DNA of 62,873 nucleotides from Candidatus Thermochlorobacter aerophilus (GTDB lineage Bacteria > Bacteroidota > Chlorobiia > Chlorobiales > Thermochlorobacteraceae). The stretch spans positions 1 to 62,873 of the forward strand of contig PHFL01000051.1 in NCBI GenBank assembly GCA_002794105.1. The letters run 5' to 3'. Positions 16,296 to 24,643 of the stretch are shown piece after piece. Position numbers and translations under genes: made by a program. A model generated the notes under the pieces. The model had not been told where the DNA came from, did not search any database, and saw only the letters and a program-made list of their open reading frames with translations. Positions within the stretch are counted from its first letter, which is position 1, and each line of letters starts with the position of its first letter.

Positions 16296-18083
16296 ATGAA
16301 TACGAGAGAGAATGCAGCACTGCGAGCAAAGCTAGTGGAGAAGTTACTCTCTAACGTGGTTGATTTGGAACAAGCTCTAAAAGCAGATAGTAACAACAGC
16401 TTTCTCAGAACGCTGTACGAGGAACAGAAAAAGCTACTAGACTATGTGAAAAATAGCTCAATCAGTGACAGCACGCTCAAGGAGTATCTAGGAATTCTGG
16501 ATGAAGTAGCTAAAGAGAGACAGAAACAAGAAGCAACTTCCACGACTCCAAAAACGATTGCTGCAAAAGCCACTGCTGCCACAACACCAGCACAATCATC
16601 TTCTTCCATCTTGGATGACAGTAGCGATGCGGGAGCCGACAATATACTGGGCTTAGACCTCGAAGGCGTACTGGGCGATATTTTGGCTGATGAAAAAGCA
16701 GTTGCTACGGTTTTTAACACTGACACGGAAGACCTCCTACGCATCGATGGCGATAGAATTGTCTTAGAAATCGACGAAGAGCTTGAGCAGGGCATAGACG
16801 AAGAAGCCAAGATGTTCGAAGTCGAGCAGCACTATCGCAATAAGGATTACTTCAAGGCACTGGCAGTAGCTCTGGCATTAAACATCCGCTTCAAACAAGG
16901 TGTAGGAAAACGCTCTGATGCAATCGTACGCCGTCAAGATGAAATTCTCTTCGAGTGTAACTACCGCATTGGTTATGACCATCTCGAAAAAGCCAAAATG
17001 ACCAAGGGGGATGAGCAAGTTGAGCACAAATTAAGCGCCATAATGCACTTCTACAATGCACTCGACCAGCAAGTGCTTCCAGGACAGGAAAAGCTGCGCC
17101 AAGATATGAAAGCTGTGATTGATAAACTTATCGAGCGCGAAGGTGTTGGCGGACCAGCGTATATCAAAGCAGGATTGTTCAAAAAAATCAAAGTACCAGC
17201 ACCAGAAGACAAAGCGCAAAAGAGCTTCTACTGGAAAGAAAAAGCATTGCAAGAAGTCGACCTCACGCGCAAGGAGTTCTACTGGCTCATGACCTTTGCC
17301 TCAGATATTAACTACTATCCGTACCAAATTGCGCTGGCAAACTTCTACCTTGAAGTTAATCGTCTCGACGAAGCCTGCCGCTACATCAAAGTGCCATTAC
17401 CGCTGGTAGAAAATGATGGGGTAGATTTCCTGCTGACTCTTCGCAAAAAAGATGCAGCATATGCCGAGAAGTTTATGGAAAGACGCTTCAAGTCGGATAC
17501 AGCTCAACTGCGCTCACGCTATCAGACGCCTGACAAGAAAGAACTAAGCGCAAAAGATGAAGCAGAACGAATCAAGCTGGAAAACCAGCGCTTCAAGAAA
17601 TTTATTGACACTATTGACCTATGGCAAAAGCGGATGGATGCTATGAAAGCTGATGTGCCATTTAGAAATAGCACCCTCCGAATTGAATACACAAAAGCAT
17701 TTGCCGAGATTTTGCAAGAAGCCAACAAAGTACGCCCCGACTTGATAGTGCGTGACTTCATCGAGCGCTATCGTTCTACTGACGTAAGAAGCACACAAAA
17801 CCCCAACATCCTGAACTTTATTGACTTCAGTTTCCGCTACGCAATCACACCAGATGAGAAGAGTAGCACAGGCTTAGTGGTAGAAGGAGAAGCTGAAGCA
17901 CAGCTCGATGTCCTAAGCAAAGCCGTACTGGATTACTTCAATGCAGAGATTGGTGTGTCGACAAAATCTATAGCTGAGACAAAACAGCGCCTAACACAAG
18001 AAACAGAAAAGATGGTAAAGGCGATGAAAGAGTTAGGCTATAAGTTTGAACGCATGCCAATTCTCACTAAAGTGTATGGTTAA
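16296..18083 (+). CDS. Unknown 595-residue protein in the chemosensory operon
   Basis: The family was not recognised. The N-terminal 85 residues are helical and charged (LRAKLVEKLLSNVVDLEQAL). An Ala/Thr/Ser linker (about 86-110) and an acidic segment (about 110-175, rich in Asp and Leu: DNILGLDLEGVLGDILADE, then LEIDEELEQGIDEEAKMF) follow. Residues about 175-595 are mostly helical, with TPR-like features: EVEQHYRNKDYFKALAVALA, IMHFYNALDQQVLPGQ, and PYQIALANFYLEVNRLDEA. There is no signal peptide, membrane segment, His phosphotransfer motif or kinase fold, so it is not CheA. It lies 35 bases after cheW and 63 before the receptor gene, all on the same strand, so a cytoplasmic adaptor or scaffold in the array is plausible but unproven. 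Confidence 0.8.
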   Translation: MNTRENAALRAKLVEKLLSNVVDLEQALKADSNNSFLRTLYEEQKKLLDYVKNSSISDSTLKEYLGILDEVAKERQKQEATSTTPKTIAAKATAATTPAQSSSSILDDSSDAGADNILGLDLEGVLGDILADEKAVATVFNTDTEDLLRIDGDRIVLEIDEELEQGIDEEAKMFEVEQHYRNKDYFKALAVALALNIRFKQGVGKRSDAIVRRQDEILFECNYRIGYDHLEKAKMTKGDEQVEHKLSAIMHFYNALDQQVLPGQEKLRQDMKAVIDKLIEREGVGGPAYIKAGLFKKIKVPAPEDKAQKSFYWKEKALQEVDLTRKEFYWLMTFASDINYYPYQIALANFYLEVNRLDEACRYIKVPLPLVENDGVDFLLTLRKKDAAYAEKFMERRFKSDTAQLRSRYQTPDKKELSAKDEAERIKLENQRFKKFIDTIDLWQKRMDAMKADVPFRNSTLRIEYTKAFAEILQEANKVRPDLIVRDFIERYRSTDVRSTQNPNILNFIDFSFRYAITPDEKSSTGLVVEGEAEAQLDVLSKAVLDYFNAEIGVSTKSIAETKQRLTQETEKMVKAMKELGYKFERMPILTKVYG

Positions 18084-18146
18084 AGATTATTGAGCACATA
18101 CTAAGTGCTGCTGCTTCACTGTAGCCTGTGAATATCATTCAACGCC

Positions 18147-20099
18147 ATGGAAGAAAAAAATAATCGCCTCGACAGGAGGTTGCTGACCATACTTGTAGTG
18201 ACGGTGACTGTATTGCTCACTCTGGCTGCTGTAGTATTTCAAAATCGCCACGATGCAAGGGTGAAGAGTGAGTTCGAAAGCAAGCTCGTCCAAGCAGCAG
18301 AGATGCTTCAAGATATGTGGGCGTTCAATGCTGAGACATTTGTCAAGTCACATGTTCCCCTTAGCGACACAAATTCTGCGCTGCTGATGACAATACACTA
18401 CAATCCGAGCATTATGCATCAGTCAGGCTCTGCTGGCTCTGCAGTAGAAACAATTCTACCCAAGGGCTACGAAGTGCGTCAAATTTCTCAAAACTTTCGC
18501 AATGCGCGCAATAAACCTGCTGACCTAGAAGAAGAAAAGCTACTAGCAAAGCTGCAGCAAAGCATAATTGAAAACCGTGCGCGCGGATTGTCAGAGTCAG
18601 AGTTGCGCAAAAAAGTGGCTATATGGAGCGAAGCTAAAATAAATGGGCAGGAAGGTATCCGTTATACACAACCAATCATAGTCAAGAAAGCATGCCTGAC
18701 CTGCCATGGCGATAAAGCCAACGCGCCGGAGTATGTTCAAAATCATTACGAAACAGGATATGGCTACAAGGCAGGCGACCTGCGCGGTGCTGTGTCAATT
18801 ATCGTGCCAGCACAAGAGTTCCAAAAAAGCCGTCTATATGATACACTGCTCATCATCGTAATTACACTACTTAGCGGAGCAGGAATTGTAGGAATGGTGT
18901 TTCTGACTGTAAAAAAGACTGTCGTCGAGCCAATAAGAGAAATGGCCAGCAAGGCCTCACGGGTTGCACAAGGAGACCTATCCGAGCGACTGCTGTACGA
19001 CAAATCTGATGAGTTGGGTGAAATTACAACATACTTTAACACATTGGTGGATAGTGTAAAGGATACAGTGCGAGAGATTGTTGACCTAACCATGAAGCTT
19101 AACCAAGTGGCTTTAGATATTAGCAACACCGCTACAAGCATTTCCAAAAGCGCTGAAAATCAAAATCTGACCATTAAGGATATCACGCAGATTATCTCGA
19201 AGATGAACATGTCTCTCAATGCAATTGTAGAGAATGTTCAAGGGCTGACTATCAATGTGCGCGAGACAAGAACAACGATTGAAGATTTAATTAGCACCGT
19301 GCAAGAATCAGCACGCAGCATCCAAGATGCAAACCAAGTCTTTAGTCAAGTTATCAATGAAGTACAAGGAGGACGATTTGGTATTGAACAAATCAGTCAA
19401 GCCATCTTAGCTATCTCGGAGCGTTTGGAAGGGCTAATTAATCAGATTCAAGTGCTGGAGCGCAACACACGAGATGTGGCGGGAACAACAGACATTGCTG
19501 CTAGAACAGCTAAACAGACAAATCTACTGGCTGTCAATGCCTCGATTGAATCAGCTATTGCAGGTGAAGCAGGCAGAGGCTTTCGCGTAGTAGCCTCTGA
19601 GATACGCAATCTAGCAGAACAGTCAGCGGCAGCAGCGCAGCAAATTCAAAATATGATTCTAGAAATTCGTCAAAACGTGATGAAAATTGTCGACAGTGTA
19701 GTCGAAACCAATCAGGCAGCACTCGATAGCATAGCAATTGTTAGAGATGCGGAGAAAACTTTAGACAAAATTACCCAGTATTATTCACGCTCAAGTAGTA
19801 TTATGAGCCGACTGTCGGGACTAATCGATGCACAGATGCGAAGTGGACAGCAAGTGACGATGAAAACGACCGACATGACCATTCGCACCTCGCAAATGAT
19901 GGAGCAGACTGAACTGCAGCGTGCCACAGGACAGAAGATGATGAAAGCAATTGAAACGCTCTCTGAGACTACTGCCAAAAATAAAACCGCATCAGAAGAA
20001 ATTAACCAGCTGTCTCAAGACCTCATCACTCAAGCTGAACAATTACAAAATGCTATCCGCCAGTTCAAGATGGCAGAAACTACGCAAGTGCTACGCTAA
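18147..20099 (+). CDS. Methyl-accepting chemotaxis protein with a haem c-type DUF3365 sensor
   Basis: The 650-residue product has an N-terminal membrane segment (about 13-32), a periplasmic DUF3365/Tll0287-like domain (about 40-225) with the haem c motif CLTCH at Cys183-His187 (just after IRYTQPIIVKKA), and a conserved GYKAGDLRGAVSIIVP. A second membrane segment (about 232-255), a HAMP domain (VVEPIREMASKASRVAQGDL) and a cytoplasmic signalling domain follow, whose tip reads NLLAVNASIESAIAGEAGRGFRVVASEIRNLAEQ. The tip binds CheW and CheA in known receptors. The sensor is likely to read redox state, O2 or NO. It is the last gene of the operon. The C-terminus has no CheR-docking pentapeptide. 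Confidence 0.92.
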   Translation: MEEKNNRLDRRLLTILVVTVTVLLTLAAVVFQNRHDARVKSEFESKLVQAAEMLQDMWAFNAETFVKSHVPLSDTNSALLMTIHYNPSIMHQSGSAGSAVETILPKGYEVRQISQNFRNARNKPADLEEEKLLAKLQQSIIENRARGLSESELRKKVAIWSEAKINGQEGIRYTQPIIVKKACLTCHGDKANAPEYVQNHYETGYGYKAGDLRGAVSIIVPAQEFQKSRLYDTLLIIVITLLSGAGIVGMVFLTVKKTVVEPIREMASKASRVAQGDLSERLLYDKSDELGEITTYFNTLVDSVKDTVREIVDLTMKLNQVALDISNTATSISKSAENQNLTIKDITQIISKMNMSLNAIVENVQGLTINVRETRTTIEDLISTVQESARSIQDANQVFSQVINEVQGGRFGIEQISQAILAISERLEGLINQIQVLERNTRDVAGTTDIAARTAKQTNLLAVNASIESAIAGEAGRGFRVVASEIRNLAEQSAAAAQQIQNMILEIRQNVMKIVDSVVETNQAALDSIAIVRDAEKTLDKITQYYSRSSSIMSRLSGLIDAQMRSGQQVTMKTTDMTIRTSQMMEQTELQRATGQKMMKAIETLSETTAKNKTASEEINQLSQDLITQAEQLQNAIRQFKMAETTQVLR

Positions 20100-20177
20100 A
20101 AGACTTTTGCTGCGCAAGGATTTTAGGTTGCTATTGCTGTTTTGCCTCGGTTTGTTGGAGTTTGTGGTGAGATAGGG

Positions 20178-20249
20178 TTGAGGAGGCAGGATTCGAACCT
20201 GCGGTAGCCTGATCCAGAGTCAGGTGCCTTACCACTTGGCTACTCCTCA
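20178..20249 (-). tRNA. tRNA-Gln (anticodon CTG)
   Basis: A full cloverleaf is read on the minus strand: acceptor TGAGGAG with CTCCTCA, D arm AGCCAAGTGGTAAGGC, anticodon stem CCTGA/TCAGG around loop CTCTGGA, T arm GCAGGTTCGAATCCTGC. Discriminator A; CCA is not encoded. CTG reads CAG codons. Confidence 0.95.
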
Positions 20250-20300
20250 GCAAAACACTGACTTTTTTATCCTCACGCTGGTCAGCGTAACAAAAAAGTG

Positions 20301-20375
20301 TGCACCCGTGAGGACTCGAACCTCAGACCTTCTGATCCGTAGTCAGATGCTCTAATCCAACTGAGCTACGGGTGC
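20301..20375 (-). tRNA. tRNA-Arg (anticodon ACG)
   Basis: Minus-strand cloverleaf: acceptor GCACCCG with CGGGTGC, D arm AGCTCAGTTGGATTAGAGC, anticodon stem TCTGA/TCAGA around loop CTACGGA, T arm with GGTTCGAGTCC. Discriminator A; CCA is not encoded. The A34 is expected to be edited to inosine by TadA. It lies 51 bases upstream of tRNA-Gln and is probably cotranscribed with it. Confidence 0.95.
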
Positions 20376-20455
20376 AAGCGTACTTAGGTTAGCAATATAC
20401 AGTACCTTTCAAAATTTTCCAAAAGTTTAATCTCGCACAGACAAAACGGCGCAAC

Positions 20456-21031
20456 CTAATCATGCACAGTAGCAGAACCAAAGTTGGTAGAGTCCAAGAC
20501 CGTACATCGAAATTCTTGGCGAATGCGGTCTAACATCCTGCGCGAGACATGCTGCATGCCCAAACTCATAGCTGTCTCAGACATAAGCTTAATGACTGGT
20601 TCAGGAAAAAACTTCAAGAGTATGGGAACTGCAAAGTTGACATGAATTTTCATGCTCACATCAACAAAGGTCTGATAAAGCGATAGCGGTTTTAAGAGCA
20701 TTTCGCCATGTGCCTTTCCAATGAAAGTGTGGTCGTCAGGCATCTCTCCCTCAATGATAACGGGGTAATCCTTCCAAAAAATTTGCCCGCCAGAAAAATC
20801 AGGCCAAGGGTGCTCAATTTGCTCAACGAAAAAAATAAGGTGGATAGGGTGAGACTGAGGGTCCATAATCTCAAAATCCCAGCGATACACATTCTCGAGC
20901 TCTGTAGGTGAGACTTCTTTGCAGAAGGGATTGAAAGAGAGGAGCTTTTTAGGGTCAGCAAAAAATGGATAGACGCGGTCTAAGCTACTGTCAAGTATTA
21001 CTTGACCGTGCGACTTGCCAATGACTTCCAT
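20456..21031 (-). CDS. START-like (SRPBCC, DUF1997-type) protein downstream of crtB
   Basis: The 191-residue product looks like a helix-grip lipid or pigment binding fold. It starts with a strand (VIGKSHGQVILDSSLDRVYPFFADPKKLLSFNPFC is the typical strand, helix and DPxxLxxFNP pattern), then strands such as YRWDFEIMDPQSH and HLIFFVEQIEH, and a long C-terminal helix (MSLGMQHVSRRMLDRIRQEF). DUF1997 proteins are common in cyanobacteria and plants; assignment to that family here is by impression. AAGGAG stands 7 bases before the ATG. It follows crtB by 52 bases on the same strand, so a link to carotenoid or membrane lipid metabolism is likely but unproven. No catalytic residues can be named. Confidence 0.75.
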   Translation of the reverse strand: MEVIGKSHGQVILDSSLDRVYPFFADPKKLLSFNPFCKEVSPTELENVYRWDFEIMDPQSHPIHLIFFVEQIEHPWPDFSGGQIFWKDYPVIIEGEMPDDHTFIGKAHGEMLLKPLSLYQTFVDVSMKIHVNFAVPILLKFFPEPVIKLMSETAMSLGMQHVSRRMLDRIRQEFRCTVLDSTNFGSATVHD

Positions 21032-21083
21032 AGTTATTCTCCTTTCTCGCTATGCTCTCAAAGATAGCACAGATAAATAGGTA

Positions 21084-22067
21084 TCAGGAAAGAACTGTGC
21101 TGAGCCAAAGGTACGGTAAACTTAGAATCTTTCTTGAAAAAGACACATATGCACGTCGAGAAAAGACGTCGTATTTGTTTTTTTCAATAGAGTCGAGAAT
21201 TCTACTATAGTTGACACTACTGATGCGCACGGCAAGGCGGCTATCTTTGGAGAGAAGAGGAATGCCCATATTGGCATCTGCATAGTAGTGGCGCGCGCGC
21301 TCAATTTGAAATTGCATCAGTGCAATGAAGCGCTCGTCCAGAATGTTGTTGAATAGGTCTTGCTCGGTGTACTTAAAGTGTTCCAAGTCTTCAAGTGGCA
21401 AGTAAATTCGACCGCGACGAGCATCTTCACCGACATCACGCAGAATATTGGTGAGCTGCATAGCAATGCCCAGCTTGGCGGCGTAGTCTAAAGCGTCGGT
21501 GCTAGAGTAGCCAAAAATTTCTGAGGTCATCAGGCCAACAACAGAAGCAACTTTGTAACAATAGACATACAGGTCGTCAAAGGTCTGGTAACGGTTTGTT
21601 TGCAAATCCATGCATACTCCATCAATCAATTCCATCGGCAAAGACTTGGGAATGGAATAGCGTTGAAGCATGTCGTACCATGCCATCATGATGGGGTGAT
21701 CGACAATGAGACCGTTGTAGCACGACTCAAGGTCGGCGCGCCACTGATTGAGCAAGGCAAAAATTTTTTCTTTGGTAAGCGACTGGCGGGTTTCGTCAGA
21801 GCGGTCAACTAGGTCATCTACATAGCGGCAGAGGGCATAGACCGCATATACAGGAAAACGTTTATGTGCAGGCAGAAAATGAGTGGCAAAGTAGAAGGTT
21901 TTAGCATGCTTGGATGAGACTTTACTGCAGTACTGATAAGCTTGTGAGAGTTGTTTTGGGTCAAGCGTAGGTAAGAACTGCCGACATGGTGCAGTTGAAT
22001 GCAAAGAGTCTTTATGTGCCCCCGTCTTGGTGATTCCGTTCTCCAAAGTCTTCTGCTCAAAGTCCAT
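21084..22067 (-). CDS. crtB: Phytoene synthase (squalene/phytoene synthase family)
   Basis: The enzyme joins two geranylgeranyl diphosphates head to head to make phytoene, the first C40 carotenoid intermediate. The 327-residue product has both Asp-rich substrate-binding regions: YVDDLVDRSDE near residue 82 and LTNILRDVGEDARRGRIYLP near 208-227, plus the N-terminal SKHAKTFYFATHFLP and YAVYALCRY segments. GRIYLP favours phytoene over squalene synthase. The first 35 residues (DSLHSTAPCRQFLPTL) extend beyond the usual N-terminus. A TTG 24 bases upstream also opens the frame, but ATG 22067 follows GGAAAAGAAG and is preferred. It is cotranscribed with the START-like gene. Confidence 0.92.
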   Translation of the reverse strand: MDFEQKTLENGITKTGAHKDSLHSTAPCRQFLPTLDPKQLSQAYQYCSKVSSKHAKTFYFATHFLPAHKRFPVYAVYALCRYVDDLVDRSDETRQSLTKEKIFALLNQWRADLESCYNGLIVDHPIMMAWYDMLQRYSIPKSLPMELIDGVCMDLQTNRYQTFDDLYVYCYKVASVVGLMTSEIFGYSSTDALDYAAKLGIAMQLTNILRDVGEDARRGRIYLPLEDLEHFKYTEQDLFNNILDERFIALMQFQIERARHYYADANMGIPLLSKDSRLAVRISSVNYSRILDSIEKNKYDVFSRRAYVSFSRKILSLPYLWLSTVLS

Positions 22068-22330
22068 AAAGGGCTTCTTTTCCAGTTTCAAGATGTTTTG
22101 ATTGAGGATGAAGGGATGTCGCTGAAACGAACGAGCTCCCCTGAAAATAATTCACTAATTTAAGACATTTTGGGATTGTAAAAAACCGTGGTGCACAGCA
22201 CAGAGCTAGGGAGGCATAGAGAATTATTTCTGATGAAAAACGATTTATGCCCTTGAAAAATTACTCTACTAAAGTAAATTCAAGATAAAGTAAAAATGGA
22301 CAAGACAAACTTTGTCGGGAGTAAACTGTT

Positions 22331-22927
22331 ATGGACTTGAAAAGTCTCGTGATGACTATAGAGAGTTACTTCTTTTTCATTGTCATATTGCTCATGCCCC
22401 TATTTGCGTTAGTCTCCCTAATCAATCGCTTTCGTATCAAGCAAGTGAAGTTGGCTATCCGACATGGTGCGCTCTGGGGCTATCCGCTGATGCCCAGCAT
22501 CTATGCGCTGGTGCAAGTAATTTGTGCAGTAATTGCATATGGCATTGGGGATGAAAACTCGGCAATCAAGTTTGGCTTTTACTTCTTAGCAAGCATTTTC
22601 TGGTTCTTGGGTGCATGGGCATCAGAGCAACGTGTGGTAACGAACGAAGGCATTTACTTGAGCGTCAACTTGCGTCGTAATGCCCTGCTGAAATGGGGAG
22701 CTATCGTAGACTACTTCTGCAAGGCTAAAAAAAACTTCGTGGAGTATCACTTCTTCTATAACAGTGTGGTGACGGTTAAGGGAAAGAAGACTATCCGACG
22801 CAATGTGGCAGTTATTCGCGTGCAAAACAGTCAGAAAGAAGCTTTTGAGAAGATTATCAAGTCAGAGTTAGAACCGCGCTTTGAAGTCGACCCAGCGAAG
22901 GTTTTCAGAGGGGAATTCAAGCCCTAA
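22331..22927 (+). CDS. Inner membrane protein of unknown function
   Basis: The 198-residue product has a membrane segment at about 10-32 (YFFFIVILLMPLFALVSLI), further segments at about 53-75 (PLMPSIYALVQVICAVIAYGI) and 80-98 (FGFYFLASIFWFLGAWA), and a soluble C-terminal half of about 100 residues. The latter begins VVTNEGIYLSVNLRRNALLKWGAIVDYF, a pattern like the PH-like domains of small bacterial membrane proteins (strand, turn, WGxIxxY). Family not recognised. ATG 22331 follows a possible promoter (TTGAAA, 16 bases, TAAATT) about 50 bases upstream. It stands alone between crtB (divergent) and the P5C dehydrogenase gene. Confidence 0.75.
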   Translation: MDLKSLVMTIESYFFFIVILLMPLFALVSLINRFRIKQVKLAIRHGALWGYPLMPSIYALVQVICAVIAYGIGDENSAIKFGFYFLASIFWFLGAWASEQRVVTNEGIYLSVNLRRNALLKWGAIVDYFCKAKKNFVEYHFFYNSVVTVKGKKTIRRNVAVIRVQNSQKEAFEKIIKSELEPRFEVDPAKVFRGEFKP

Positions 22928-23044
22928 AGTTTGTAGGACTCGCCGCAAAAAGCTCCCCCAAACATCTCTTCTACCTTGTGGCGAGTTTCAGTGACCTATG
23001 CTATTTTGCGTCTCACACAAATAATCACTTGACCACAGCAACAG

Positions 23045-24643
23045 ATGAAAGATAAAAAAAACGCCAAAGCAAAACACAAAAGCACAAAGCTTCATAAGTT
23101 CGTCAACGAACCCCCAACAGACTTCAATGAACCTGCAAATCGCCGAGCAATGGAACGGGCATTGGAAAAGATAAGGTCCCGACTCGGTGGTAACTACCCT
23201 GCCATGATTGCTGGCAAAGAAATCTGGCGCGATGAGAAAATTATTTCGGTCAACCCATGTAACTACCGACAAGTTGTGGGTACATTTGCAAAGAGCACGA
23301 TTGAAGATGCTCATGCAGCAATTGAAGCAGCATCAGAAGCCTTCGAGTACTGGAAATACACCCCAGCAAAGTGGCGCGCCAAGTTGCTACTGAAAGCTGC
23401 AGATAAAATTCGCCGACGCAAGCATGAATTTTCAGCGGCGATGGTCTTCGAAGTGGGCAAAAATTGGGTAGAAGCTGACATGGACACTGCCGAAGCAATT
23501 GATTTTCTGGAATACTACGCCCGCAGTGCAATGCAACTTGCCGAGGGTCAAGTAGTGACACCGGCACCAAAGTGGTTAGGCAAAGAAAAAAACAAGATGG
23601 TCTACATCCCACTGGGCGTAGGAGTAGTGCTCCCGCCATGGAATTTCCCACTGGCGATTCTTTGCGGAATGACCAGTGCCGCCTTGGTTACGGGAAACAG
23701 CGTTGTGCTGAAGCCTTCACCTGATGCACCACTCATTGCACACATGTTTTATGAAGTGATGGAAGAAGTTGGGCTACCAAAGGGGGTGCTAAACTTGGTG
23801 TATGGTGGGGCAGATGTTGGTGAAGCACTGGTGGCGCATCCTAAAACCAGATTCATTGCATTTACGGGGTCAAAGGCGGTAGGGCTGCGTATCAACGAGG
23901 TTGCAGCGAAAATGCAAGAGGGTCAGAAATGGATAAAGCGTGTGATTGCCGAAATGGGTGGCAAGGATGCAATTATCATTGACCGAGAAGCCGACCTTGA
24001 AGCAGCTGTGGAAGGCGTAGTGGTATCAGCATTTGGATTTTCAGGACAAAAGTGTTCAGCCTGCTCGCGTGCAATTATCGATGCAAAAATCTATGACAAG
24101 TTCTTGGACCGACTGGTAAAGAAAGTGGAAAGCTTGGAAGTCGGTGATGCAGAAAGTAACGCCGCTGTGACAGCAGTTTCTAGTGAGCGCGCATTCGAGA
24201 AAATCCGAGCCTACATTGAAATTGGCAAAAAAGAAGGGCGGCTAATTGCAGGGGGAACCTGCGACAAGAGCAAAGGATACTTCATTGCACCAACAGTCTT
24301 TGCGGATGTCATGCCGCATGCTCGTATTGCACAGGAAGAAATTTTCGGTCCTGTGCTAGCGTGCATCAAAGCCAAAGATTTTGATGAGGCGCTAAAAATT
24401 GCTAACGACACGGAGTATGGACTGACGGGGAGCGTTTATAGTCGAAATGCGAAGAAATTAGAGCGTGCAGAGCGAGAGTTCTTTGTGGGCAATCTGTATC
24501 TTAACCGTAAATGCACGGGCGCATTGGTTGGCGTGCATCCGTTTGGTGGATTTAACCTTTCGGGAACGTGCAGTAAAACTGGCAGTGAAGATTACTTATT
24601 GCTATTTGTGCAGGGCAAAAGTATTGCAGAGCGAATTGCTTAG
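23045..24643 (+). CDS. rocA: 1-Pyrroline-5-carboxylate (L-glutamate semialdehyde) dehydrogenase
   Basis: This NAD-dependent aldehyde dehydrogenase oxidises glutamate semialdehyde, formed from proline or arginine, to glutamate. The 532-residue product has IPLGVGVVLPPWNFPLAI (cofactor entry region), FTGSKAVGLR (dinucleotide binding), the general base Glu in AEMGGKDAI and the catalytic Cys337 in GFSGQKCSACSR. EEIFGPVL and HPFGGFNLSGTCSKTG near the C-terminus fit the RocA group. A Lys-rich N-terminal stretch (KDKKNAKAKHKSTKLHKF) precedes the usual start. There is no proline dehydrogenase domain and none is encoded next door. Its 3' end overlaps the convergent kinase gene by 4 bases. Confidence 0.93.
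   Translation: MKDKKNAKAKHKSTKLHKFVNEPPTDFNEPANRRAMERALEKIRSRLGGNYPAMIAGKEIWRDEKIISVNPCNYRQVVGTFAKSTIEDAHAAIEAASEAFEYWKYTPAKWRAKLLLKAADKIRRRKHEFSAAMVFEVGKNWVEADMDTAEAIDFLEYYARSAMQLAEGQVVTPAPKWLGKEKNKMVYIPLGVGVVLPPWNFPLAILCGMTSAALVTGNSVVLKPSPDAPLIAHMFYEVMEEVGLPKGVLNLVYGGADVGEALVAHPKTRFIAFTGSKAVGLRINEVAAKMQEGQKWIKRVIAEMGGKDAIIIDREADLEAAVEGVVVSAFGFSGQKCSACSRAIIDAKIYDKFLDRLVKKVESLEVGDAESNAAVTAVSSERAFEKIRAYIEIGKKEGRLIAGGTCDKSKGYFIAPTVFADVMPHARIAQEEIFGPVLACIKAKDFDEALKIANDTEYGLTGSVYSRNAKKLERAEREFFVGNLYLNRKCTGALVGVHPFGGFNLSGTCSKTGSEDYLLLFVQGKSIAERIA

Noticed and set aside
22938..22986. Terminator after the 198-residue membrane protein
   Set aside because: ACTCGCC and GGCGAGT are complementary but the loop is 35 bases and no T run follows.
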